From Acidobacteriota bacterium (lineage in GTDB: Bacteria > Acidobacteriota > Blastocatellia > Pyrinomonadales > Pyrinomonadaceae): a stretch of DNA of 43,843 bases. The notes beneath the pieces were generated by a model. That model searched no databases. It was not told where the DNA came from and saw only the letters and a list, made by a program, of their open reading frames with translations. A program made the position numbers and the translations under genes. Below, piece after piece: positions 34,607 through 42,376 of the stretch. The DNA is taken from contig JAOAPX010000068.1 in assembly GCA_025463125.1 (NCBI GenBank), positions 1 through 43,843 of the forward strand. The letters run 5' to 3'. How positions within the stretch are numbered: position 1 is the first letter of the stretch; each line of letters begins with the position of its first letter.

Positions 34607-35659
34607 ATGAGCGAAAAAATTCGAGTTTTAATGATTACGAGCGAATATCCGGGCGTCAAACGCCCGCACGGCGTGCCGTTTATTCCGCGCCAGATCAACG
34701 CTTTGCGCGAGGCGGGAATTGACGTTGACGTTTTTCATTTTAACGGCAAGAAGAAACTTTCCAATTACGTCAAGGCGCGGCACGAGCTGCGGCGATATAC
34801 GGCGGGGAAAACCTTCGATCTCGTTCACGCGCAATGGGGACAGAGCGCGCTGCTCGCATTGCCGAAACGCCTGCCCTGGGTCATAACTTTTCGCGGCAAC
34901 GACCTTGAAGGAATCGTCGCCGAAGGCGGCAAATACACGTTTCACGGTCGCGTGCAGCAAACACTTTCAAAAGCGATGGCGCGGCTGGCGAATCAGATTA
35001 TCGTCGTTTCCGAAAGCCTGAGCCGACATCTGACGCGAACGGATTTTCACGTTATTCCGAGCGGGCTCGATTTCGAACTTTTTCGCCCGATCCCGAAGCG
35101 TGAGGCGCGCGAATACCTGAATTTGCCGAAAGACAAACGCTTGATTCTTTTCGTCGCCAGAAAGAACAACCCGAGAAAAAGATTCGATTTAGCCGAGGCG
35201 GCTTTCAACTTGATTAAAGACCGCTACGATGCCGAGCTGATCGCGGCTGAAAACGTGCCGCACGCTTCGATTCCTTTTTATATGAACGCCTGCGACGCGC
35301 TGCTCCTGACGTCGATGCACGAAGGTTCGCCAAACGTCGTCAAAGAAGCTCTTGCGTGCAATCTTCCGGTTGTTTCGACGGCGATCGGCGATGTGCCGCA
35401 GCGTATCGGAAACATTGAAGGCTGCGCGGTTGTGCAGAATTTCACGGCGGAAGATGTCGCCGCCGGTTTGGAAAAAGTTTTAAGTTACGCCGGGACGATC
35501 AAGGGCAGAGAATCCGTCAGCGATTTAGACGAAAAAATCATTGCCCGGCGCGTGATCGAAGTTTATAAAAAAGCCCTTCAATCTGCTGAATCGAAAAGCA
35601 AGGTTTTTCAAGTCGCAGCGCAAGACGAGGAATCCGCTTCGAGAATTATGCAGCAGTAA
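34607..35659 (+). CDS. Glycosyltransferase family 4
   Basis: 350 residues from ATG 34607. It is a GT-B fold cytoplasmic transferase that would extend the lipid-linked repeat unit from a nucleotide sugar. The N-terminal Rossmann region starts IRVLMITSEYPG, with a glycine/proline-rich acceptor loop. The C-terminal donor domain has HVIPSGLDFELFRP and the EX7E-type motif HEGSPNVVKEALACNLPVVS. The longer upstream frame would run into the GNAT pseudogene and was rejected. Confidence 0.9.
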   Translation: MSEKIRVLMITSEYPGVKRPHGVPFIPRQINALREAGIDVDVFHFNGKKKLSNYVKARHELRRYTAGKTFDLVHAQWGQSALLALPKRLPWVITFRGNDLEGIVAEGGKYTFHGRVQQTLSKAMARLANQIIVVSESLSRHLTRTDFHVIPSGLDFELFRPIPKREAREYLNLPKDKRLILFVARKNNPRKRFDLAEAAFNLIKDRYDAELIAAENVPHASIPFYMNACDALLLTSMHEGSPNVVKEALACNLPVVSTAIGDVPQRIGNIEGCAVVQNFTAEDVAAGLEKVLSYAGTIKGRESVSDLDEKIIARRVIEVYKKALQSAESKSKVFQVAAQDEESASRIMQQ

Positions 35660-35692
35660 AAATATGTTGCGAAAGCAATTGTAAAAAAGCTA

Positions 35693-35722
35693 ACCGGTAA
35701 ACACCTGCCAGTATTTACCGGT
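35693..35722. repeat. Hairpin upstream of the sugar transferase gene
   Basis: ACCGGTAAA (35693-35701) and TTTACCGGT (35714-35722) form a 9-bp stem with a 12-nt loop. Only a short T-run (CATTTTC) follows, so it is a weak terminator or a regulatory site. Confidence 0.5.
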
Positions 35723-35760
35723 CATTTTCACCAACTAAAACCCATGGAGTGAGTAAGCCG

Positions 35761-36531
35761 ATGAGAGACTATTTTACCACATCACAGCCTAACCATGAAT
35801 ATACTTCACCTCCGGTCAGGCTGCCGTCGCCGCAAAGCCTGGAAGCTTTTGAGCTTCCGGAGCCTGTTAATCTACCCAAATTACGTTTTCAGGGCATTCT
35901 TTTTAACGCGGTGCCTCAGCGCCGTCAAAATTTTTACAAATATACAAAACGCAGCCTGGACATATCATTTTCGATCGCAATTCTTGTCGCGGCGTTGCCC
36001 TTAATTGCGGCGATCGTCGCTTTAATAAAATTTACCAGTCCCGGACCGGTAATTTTTCGTCATAAACGCCTTGGAGTAAACGGCGTCGAATTCGATTGCT
36101 TCAAGTTTAGAACGATGGTTTCTGACGCCGAAGAACAGCTTAAAAAAAACGAAGACCTGAAGCGGATGTTTCAGGAGAAATTCAAAATTGAAGACGACCC
36201 GCGCATTACCCGGATAGGACGTTTTTTGCGCTGCGCGAGCCTTGATGAACTGCCGCAGTTGATTCAGGTTCTGCAGGGCAAAATGACGCTGATCGGTCCG
36301 CGCCCGATTGTTCATGAAGAAAAGGAAAAGTATTCGATTTACGCAGACAAGTTGCTGTCGGTCAAACCGGGCTTAAGCGGGCTCTGGCAAACTTCCGGTC
36401 GGAGCGGCACGACTTATCGCGAACGCGTATTTCTCGATATGCACTATATAGACAATCGCTGCTTAATGCTCGATCTTTATCTGCTTGTTTTAACGGTCGC
36501 CGCCGTCATCAGAAAATCCGGCGCCTGTTAA
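35761..36531 (+). CDS. Undecaprenyl-phosphate sugar-phosphate transferase (priming glycosyltransferase)
   Basis: 256 residues from ATG 35761. One membrane helix (SFSIAILVAALPLIAAIVALI) is followed by the bacterial sugar transferase domain: KFRTMVSDAEE, DPRITRIGRFLRCASLDELPQ (with the conserved Asp-Glu), LIGPRPI and VKPGLSGLWQTSGRS. It transfers a sugar-1-phosphate from UDP-sugar to undecaprenyl phosphate and so starts repeat-unit synthesis. It lacks the long N-terminal membrane domain of WbaP-type enzymes, as in PglC-like monotopic forms. GTG 35749 is an alternative start but sits too close to the GGAG. Confidence 0.93.
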   Translation: MRDYFTTSQPNHEYTSPPVRLPSPQSLEAFELPEPVNLPKLRFQGILFNAVPQRRQNFYKYTKRSLDISFSIAILVAALPLIAAIVALIKFTSPGPVIFRHKRLGVNGVEFDCFKFRTMVSDAEEQLKKNEDLKRMFQEKFKIEDDPRITRIGRFLRCASLDELPQLIQVLQGKMTLIGPRPIVHEEKEKYSIYADKLLSVKPGLSGLWQTSGRSGTTYRERVFLDMHYIDNRCLMLDLYLLVLTVAAVIRKSGAC

Positions 36532-36633
36532 TAAAAAAGCGGATACGCGTGTCGGGCAGGCTTTAAGCGATCTTATAAGCGCCCGGCGCGCGATCTTCTT
36601 CTAATTTTAATTTTTCAAATCTTGAATAAACAT

Positions 36634-37926
36634 ATGCGAATTTTAATTATCACGCAGATATATCTGCCCGAAATGGGAGCTTTAGCGAATCGTCTTTATC
36701 CGATTGTCCGCGAATTGGTGACGGCAGGGCACGAGATTACGGTCGCGACCGGAATGCCGAATTACCCTGCCGGAAAAGTGTTTCCCGAATATCGCGGAAA
36801 ATTTTTTGTCAGTGAAACAAATGACGGTTATAAGATTTTGCGCACGGCTTATTTGACCGCGCCGCGCAATAAATCGAAATTGTCGCAGATGGCGAGCTAT
36901 CTGAGTTTTATGCCGTCGGTTCTTTTGAGCGGTTTTCGCGCCGGAAAAGTTGACGCCGTATTTGTTTCATCGCCGCCGCCTTTTCCGATTCTGCCGGCGA
37001 TTCGATTGGCAAAACTGAACGGCGCGAAACTAATTGTCGACGTTCGTGATTTATGGTCTGACGAGCTGGTTGCTTACGGCGAAATGCGCGAAGATTCGCT
37101 GCCCGTTCGAATTGTTCGGGCAATCGAACAGCGCGGTTACAGGCAGGCGGACATTATTACCTGCACGACCGCTTCACTGATAGACGCGATTGTCGAACGC
37201 GGCGCAAAACGAGAGAAAACTTTCTTGCTGCCGAACGGAGCTGATCTGGAATTGTTTCACCCGCTTCCGCCCGACAACGAAATTGCCGATTCTTACGGCT
37301 TCGGGAATCGCTTCGTCGTAATGTATTCCGGTCTTTTCGGCATCAAACACGGTCTCGAAGTGCTGCTCGAAGCGGCGGAGATTTTGCGCGACAGGAAAGA
37401 CATCGTTTTCTTTCTGCTCGGCGGCGGCGCGCGGGGCGATGCGCTCCGCGATTACATTAAAGAAAAATCACTCGACAATGTAATCATCGGCAGCGAGCGC
37501 GGCGTCAAAGACGTGCCGCATATTCTGGCGCGGGCGGACGTCTGTTTTGCCGCCGTGCGCTCGGAAGCTTACCCGAAGAAACTTATCTCCGTCAAACTTT
37601 TTGAATACCTTGCGTGTGAAAAACCAATCGTCGGCGCTTTTGAAGGCGAAAGCGCCGACGTAATAGAAAAATCAGGCGGAGGAATTGTCGTGCCGCCCGG
37701 CGACGCGCGCGCAACGGCTGACGCTATCCTCAAGCTTTACGGCGAACCGCAGCGACGGGCGGCGATGGGCACAGCCGGGCGTCTCTACGTCGAAAAATAT
37801 TATTCGCGCTCGGAGTGGGCGGCGCGATTCGAAAAACTGCTAACGAGTCTCGGAGCGGCGGCGATTCCGGTCAGCGAACCGGTTTTCCCCGCCGAGCCCT
37901 CGATTGCACCGCCCGGTTTCGAGTAA
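36634..37926 (+). CDS. Glycosyltransferase family 4 (WbuB-like)
   Basis: 430 residues from ATG 36634 (TTG 36622 is also in frame). Typical WbuB-type features are MRILIITQIYLPEMGALANR, GMPNYPAGKVFPEYRGKF, VDVRDLWSDE, LPNGADLELF and the donor-site block SEAYPKKLISVKLFEYLACE. This family often transfers amino sugars such as FucNAc or GlcNAc derivatives. A Pro-rich C-terminal tail of about 25 residues is extra. Confidence 0.9.
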   Translation: MRILIITQIYLPEMGALANRLYPIVRELVTAGHEITVATGMPNYPAGKVFPEYRGKFFVSETNDGYKILRTAYLTAPRNKSKLSQMASYLSFMPSVLLSGFRAGKVDAVFVSSPPPFPILPAIRLAKLNGAKLIVDVRDLWSDELVAYGEMREDSLPVRIVRAIEQRGYRQADIITCTTASLIDAIVERGAKREKTFLLPNGADLELFHPLPPDNEIADSYGFGNRFVVMYSGLFGIKHGLEVLLEAAEILRDRKDIVFFLLGGGARGDALRDYIKEKSLDNVIIGSERGVKDVPHILARADVCFAAVRSEAYPKKLISVKLFEYLACEKPIVGAFEGESADVIEKSGGGIVVPPGDARATADAILKLYGEPQRRAAMGTAGRLYVEKYYSRSEWAARFEKLLTSLGAAAIPVSEPVFPAEPSIAPPGFE

Positions 37927-37975
37927 TTACAAAGTTTTTGAATAACCGTTATGTTCGGCTAAAGGAAGTAAGTTT

Positions 37976-39091
37976 ATGTTGCGAAAGAATATCTGCGTTT
38001 CGGCGCTGTTTTTGGCGTTTGTAATTCCGACTTTTAGTCAGGTTACCGAATTCGCGGTGATCGGCGGTTACGGCGTCGCGAACGAAAACGAAGCGTCGGT
38101 CGCGCAGATGGTTAAAAGCTGGAAGCCGGATTTTATTATTACGCTCGGCGGGAACAATTATCCGGGCGGCGAATTTTCGACCATCGACGCGAACATCGGT
38201 CAGTACTTCCACGAATATATTTATAATTATCAGGGAATTTACGGCGCGGGCGCGGCGGCGCAAAGATTTTTTCCGAGTCTCGGAGAGCAGGATTACCGAA
38301 CGGCTGGCGCGGCTGCCTATATGTCTTATTTCACTCTGCCGGGCAGCGAACGTTATTACGATTTTGCCAGGGGCGACGTGCATTTCTTCGTTCTCGACAG
38401 CAACAGGGAAACGCCTGACGGGGTTTTAGCCGGCGGAATTCAGGCGGCGTGGTTAAAAGAAAATTTGGCGGCGGCGACCGAAACCTGGAAAATCGTCTAT
38501 TTCCACCATTCGCCGTATTCGTCGGGCGCTGAAGGATCGAGCGAATATATGCGCTGGAGCTTCAAAGAATGGGGCGCAACCGCCGTTTTGACCGGGCAGC
38601 ATAACGGCTACGAGCGTTTATCAATCGATGAAATCCCGTTTATCGTCAACGGTCTCGGCGGCAAAAGCGGCGACGACTTCGGCGAGATTTCCTTGTTCAG
38701 CCGTTTTCGCTACAACGAAAATTTCGGAGCGATGAGAGTCGAAGCCAATTCCAATATCATTCAGTTTCAATTTTACAATCGCCGCGAAATCCTCGTTGAC
38801 AGTTTCGCATTACAGGCATTGGCGGCGCCTGTGAATCTTTCGTCGACTTTAACGGCGGGCAATGTTTTGAAACTTTCCTGGACTGACGCGGCAAGCGCCG
38901 AGCAGGGTTTTCGCATTGAAAAATCAGCGGACGGACAGTTTTTTGTTCCGATCGGAACCGTCCCGGCTGATCAAACGAGTTTCATCGTCAGAACATCGCC
39001 TTTCGATAAAAGTTATTACCGCGTCAAATCATTTAGAAATGACGACGAATCTTTAAGCTCGAACGTCATCATCGCGAAAACAAAAAGGTGA
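37976..39091 (+). CDS. Phosphatase-like pseudoenzyme, third paralogue, metal ligands lost
   Basis: 371 residues, with AGGAAG before the ATG. A signal peptide (cleaved near FSQ, residue 22) precedes a domain clearly paralogous to the two phosphatases (YFHEYIYNYQGIYGAGAA, PGSERYYDF, FKEWGATAV). The metal motifs have changed: GGYG (G31 for Asp), GGNNY (G59 for Asp), GEQD (E104 and Q105 for Asn-His) and GQHNGYER (Q208 and N210 for His). FHH (177-178) and Tyr62 remain. One FN3-like domain (277-371) without the Cys motif ends the protein, and no LamG-like module is present. It should lack dimetal hydrolysis and may bind a ligand or act as a structural matrix protein. The open frame and strong ribosome site argue that it is expressed. 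Confidence 0.9.
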   Translation: MLRKNICVSALFLAFVIPTFSQVTEFAVIGGYGVANENEASVAQMVKSWKPDFIITLGGNNYPGGEFSTIDANIGQYFHEYIYNYQGIYGAGAAAQRFFPSLGEQDYRTAGAAAYMSYFTLPGSERYYDFARGDVHFFVLDSNRETPDGVLAGGIQAAWLKENLAAATETWKIVYFHHSPYSSGAEGSSEYMRWSFKEWGATAVLTGQHNGYERLSIDEIPFIVNGLGGKSGDDFGEISLFSRFRYNENFGAMRVEANSNIIQFQFYNRREILVDSFALQALAAPVNLSSTLTAGNVLKLSWTDAASAEQGFRIEKSADGQFFVPIGTVPADQTSFIVRTSPFDKSYYRVKSFRNDDESLSSNVIIAKTKR

Positions 39092-39156
39092 TCGCCACGC
39101 CGCTGAATGCTTTTTTCTCCGGCAAATAGTTTTATTAAAAAAAGGCGCAAAAAGAA

Positions 39157-40833
39157 ATGCCAGCCGTTTGCATTGAAGTTTTCTTTTATCCGTATATGCC
39201 GCGAATAATTTTTACAAAACAGCCCGGCGCGTTTATAAATATCACTCATCTACTGCTTTTAACGGCAATTCTGAGTGTTTTTCACGGCGCGTGCTTCCGC
39301 GGCGAGACGAGCGGCGCGGCAAGCGACGATGAAATCGTTACAGCCGAAAACAACAAGGAATCTTTGCCGGTTCCGGCTGCATATCCAAAAGCGCTTCGGG
39401 AATGGTTTGCCGCGCCAGACGGCAAACCTGACGGCGACGGGACGATAACATCACCGTGGGATCTGGCGACGGCGCTCGACGGGAATACGGTTCGCGGGCG
39501 CGTCCAGCCGGGCGACGTTATAAACCTGCGCGGAGGCGTTTACGCGGGAGCGTTTACCAGCACAATCCGGGGAACGGCGAATTTGCCGATTCAGGTGCGC
39601 CCGTACGCGAATGAACGCGCTGTCCTGGACAAAAAATCGGCTGACCGCGAAAACGGAACGCTGAATGTGCGCGGGGCATACGTCTGGTTCCGGGATTTTG
39701 AAGTTACCAACTCGCACGCTGAACGCAAACGACTTGACCCGGAAGGCAAGCTCAATCCTTGGCGCGGCTCGGGCATCAACGTCTGGGCGGGAAACACAAA
39801 ATACATCAACCTTTTGATTCACGACAGCGGGCACGGATTCGGACTTTGGAACGAGGACGGCGGAACGGAAATCTACGGCTGCCTCGTTTTCAACAACGGC
39901 AATAACAAAAAGGAACACGGAGTTTACGGTCATAACAAAACGGGAACGCAGGCGATTCGCGACAATATAATTTTTAACGGCTCGGGTTACGGTTTGCATA
40001 TTTACGCCAATTCGACGAAAAGCTCGATCAGCGGTTTCGAGATCGAAGGCAACGCCGTTTTTAATAACGGGGCGTTAACGCTTGACGATCAGGTCGCCGA
40101 TCAGATTCTCGTCGGCGGCGTCGAAGGCGTAGCCGCCGCACGAATTACTTTGCGCGAAAACTACATATACAACGAACCTTCAGCCGCGACCGCCAAAAAC
40201 AGGGGAATCCGGCTCGGTTATGAAAACAAATTCAATGAAGATGTAAAGCTTTTCGATAATTACGTTTACAGCCGCGTGCCGCTGAAAATCCTGTGGTGGA
40301 ATTCCATCGAAGCTCGCGGCAATACGATTTATTCTCCGGCGACCAGCGTCGAATTGCTGACACCGGACGGCAGAAATCCGACCGCTTACCGGTGGAACGC
40401 AAACGTCTATTTGAACGCGGATCGAAAACAGCCGGTTTTTCAATTAAACGAACAAAAATTGAATTTTGCCGATTGGCAGGCGAACGGATTTGACCGCTCC
40501 GGTCAAAGCTCGCCTGCCTTGGCTTCAAGCACGAGGGTTTTTATAAGACCGAATAAATACGAAAGCGGGAAAGCGAACATCGTTGTATATAACCCGGGTT
40601 TGAGCCCGCGCATTCAGGTTAATTTAGGTGGTTTTTTACAGGCAGGCGAAGCTTTTATAGTGCGCGACGCGCAGAATTATTTCGGCGAGCCGGTTTTGAG
40701 CGGCGTTTACGACGGTAAAGCGATTCAGCTGCCGCTGGATATGAGCAAAACCGGCAAACCCGTCGGCAATGTCGAGCGGGTTCCCGCTCACACGGGTGCG
40801 GGCTTCGGCGTTTTTATCATTTGGAAAAAATAA
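39157..40833 (+). CDS. Secreted right-handed beta-helix protein (pectate-lyase-like)
   Basis: 558 residues from ATG 39157 (ATG 39196 is possible). The N-terminus has a hydrophobic export segment ending near HGACFRGETSG, where the Cys could be a poorly matching lipobox. The body carries PGDVINLRGGVYAGAF and LPIQVRPYANERAVL, then many short repeats with Asn/Gly turns (INLLIHDSGHGFGLWNEDGG, EHGVYGHNKTG, GYGLHIYAN), diagnostic of a parallel beta-helix. Such proteins are often polysaccharide lyases or epimerases. The catalytic residues cannot be assigned from sequence alone, so the enzyme activity is inference. Confidence 0.85.
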   Translation: MPAVCIEVFFYPYMPRIIFTKQPGAFINITHLLLLTAILSVFHGACFRGETSGAASDDEIVTAENNKESLPVPAAYPKALREWFAAPDGKPDGDGTITSPWDLATALDGNTVRGRVQPGDVINLRGGVYAGAFTSTIRGTANLPIQVRPYANERAVLDKKSADRENGTLNVRGAYVWFRDFEVTNSHAERKRLDPEGKLNPWRGSGINVWAGNTKYINLLIHDSGHGFGLWNEDGGTEIYGCLVFNNGNNKKEHGVYGHNKTGTQAIRDNIIFNGSGYGLHIYANSTKSSISGFEIEGNAVFNNGALTLDDQVADQILVGGVEGVAAARITLRENYIYNEPSAATAKNRGIRLGYENKFNEDVKLFDNYVYSRVPLKILWWNSIEARGNTIYSPATSVELLTPDGRNPTAYRWNANVYLNADRKQPVFQLNEQKLNFADWQANGFDRSGQSSPALASSTRVFIRPNKYESGKANIVVYNPGLSPRIQVNLGGFLQAGEAFIVRDAQNYFGEPVLSGVYDGKAIQLPLDMSKTGKPVGNVERVPAHTGAGFGVFIIWKK

Positions 40834-40908
40834 TAATTTCGCTTTACCGGAAAACTGCCTGACTTTCGTCAAAAAAGCGAGGCGGCATTTATCAAAAGGA
40901 ACAAACTT

Positions 40909-42171
40909 ATGACGGGTAATATCAATCCGACGACCTCGGATGAACGAATAGAAATCCTCGACGTGCTGCGCGGATTTGCCGTCGGCGGAATCCTCATCGG
41001 CAATATTCAATGGTTTTCCGGCTACGGCAGAATGCCCGTCGACTTGCTGCATCAAACCGGAGCAATCGATCAGATAACGCATTTCCTGGTTAATTTCTTT
41101 ATCGAAGGCAAATTCTATTCGATATTCTCGTTTCTTTTCGGCTTCGGGTTCGCTTTGCAGATTGCGCGCGCGGAGCGCCGCGGCGATACGAAAGCTGTCG
41201 TGTTCAAGCGAAGGCTGGTCTGGCTGTTTGTCATCGGTTTGCTGCACGCCTACCTGATCTGGGCGGGCGATATTTTGAGCGTCTATGCGGTAACAGGCTT
41301 TTTTCTTTTTCTGTTTCGCCGGAAACCTGACGCTTCGCTGCTGAAGTGGGCGTTCGCGCTGCTCGCTTTTCCGATTCTCGGTTACGTTTCGTTTTATATT
41401 TTCTCGACATTATTTTTAGCGCCCGCCGCTGCGCCCGTCGATCTCGCCCGCAAAACCGAGAGCTGGAACAGAATGGTCGCCGCCGTTTCGCAAGGCGGAT
41501 ATTGGGAAATTATTACCGGGTATAATCTGCGCTATGCCATCGGAAGATATGAAAATTTAATAGCCGATATGCGTTTTCCAAAACTTCTGGCGATGTTTCT
41601 GCTCGGTTTTTACGCTTACAGGCGAAATTTCTTCGGGGATTTATTAACTTCCCAGGCGTTTTTCCGCCGCGTGCTTTTATACGGATTGATTTTAGGAATT
41701 GCCGGAAACGCGGTTCTCGCCTCGCTGATGTGGATGGGCGGCGCTTTCAATCCGCCGTCTGTTTTAGGAATTGCCGGAACAATCGCTTACGCCGTCGGCG
41801 TTCCGTCGCTGGCTTTAGCTTATATCGCCGCCGTTGCTTTGCTTTGGCGCAAAGCCGCGTGGCGAAGGCGTCTGGCGCCGCTTGCGCCGGTCGGACGAAT
41901 GGCTTTGACGAATTATTTACTGCAATCGGTCATATGCGTCATTCTTTTTTACGGCTACGGTTTCGGGCTTTTCGGAAAATTCGGCGCGGCTGTATCGACC
42001 GGGTTTGCGCTTCTGATTTTTCTTTTTCAAATGCTGATCAGTAACTTGTGGCTGAAGTATTTTCTATATGGTCCGATGGAATGGATTTGGCGGCAATTGA
42101 CTTACAATCGCCGCTTAAATATTCGCCCGCAGCGCGCTGAATCTGACGGAGCAGCCGTTTCATATAATTGA
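40909..42171 (+). CDS. DUF418/YeiB-like multipass membrane protein
   Basis: 420 residues with about 9-10 membrane helices. The N-terminal RIEILDVLRGFAVGGILIGN and FEIEGKFYSIFSFLFGFGFA-like region, and the C-terminal GRMALTNYLLQSVICVILFY with its Asn-Tyr-Leu core, are typical of DUF418 (YeiB family). Related acyltransferase-fold membrane proteins acylate polysaccharides, so O-acylation of the polymer is a plausible but unproven role. AGGA precedes the ATG. Confidence 0.85.
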   Translation: MTGNINPTTSDERIEILDVLRGFAVGGILIGNIQWFSGYGRMPVDLLHQTGAIDQITHFLVNFFIEGKFYSIFSFLFGFGFALQIARAERRGDTKAVVFKRRLVWLFVIGLLHAYLIWAGDILSVYAVTGFFLFLFRRKPDASLLKWAFALLAFPILGYVSFYIFSTLFLAPAAAPVDLARKTESWNRMVAAVSQGGYWEIITGYNLRYAIGRYENLIADMRFPKLLAMFLLGFYAYRRNFFGDLLTSQAFFRRVLLYGLILGIAGNAVLASLMWMGGAFNPPSVLGIAGTIAYAVGVPSLALAYIAAVALLWRKAAWRRRLAPLAPVGRMALTNYLLQSVICVILFYGYGFGLFGKFGAAVSTGFALLIFLFQMLISNLWLKYFLYGPMEWIWRQLTYNRRLNIRPQRAESDGAAVSYN

Positions 42172-42281
42172 TTTTTCATTTTGGCAGTCGCGAGTTTTAA
42201 GCTGCGGGTTTCGAGTTTTAAGCTTTAAGTCGGAATAAAATTGAACCTGACCGGGGAAATTCCGGCTTGAGACTTAAAAAA

Positions 42282-42327
42282 GAGAATGGCACGCAGAACG
42301 TTTTTGAAGCTCTGCGTGCCATTTCTC
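42282..42327 (-). terminator. Rho-independent terminator of the alginate-lyase-like gene
   Basis: GAGAATGGCACGCAGA (42282-42297) pairs with TCTGCGTGCCATTTCTC (42311-42327), a 16-bp stem with one bulge. On the minus strand the stem is followed by a T-run (from AAAAAA at about 42276-42281), so it ends the minus-strand gene. It may also stop transcription of the DUF418 gene. Confidence 0.85.
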
Positions 42328-42376
42328 AAGACAGGAAATGATTTGCAATAAATCATTACTCTTTCAGAGAGTTAAT

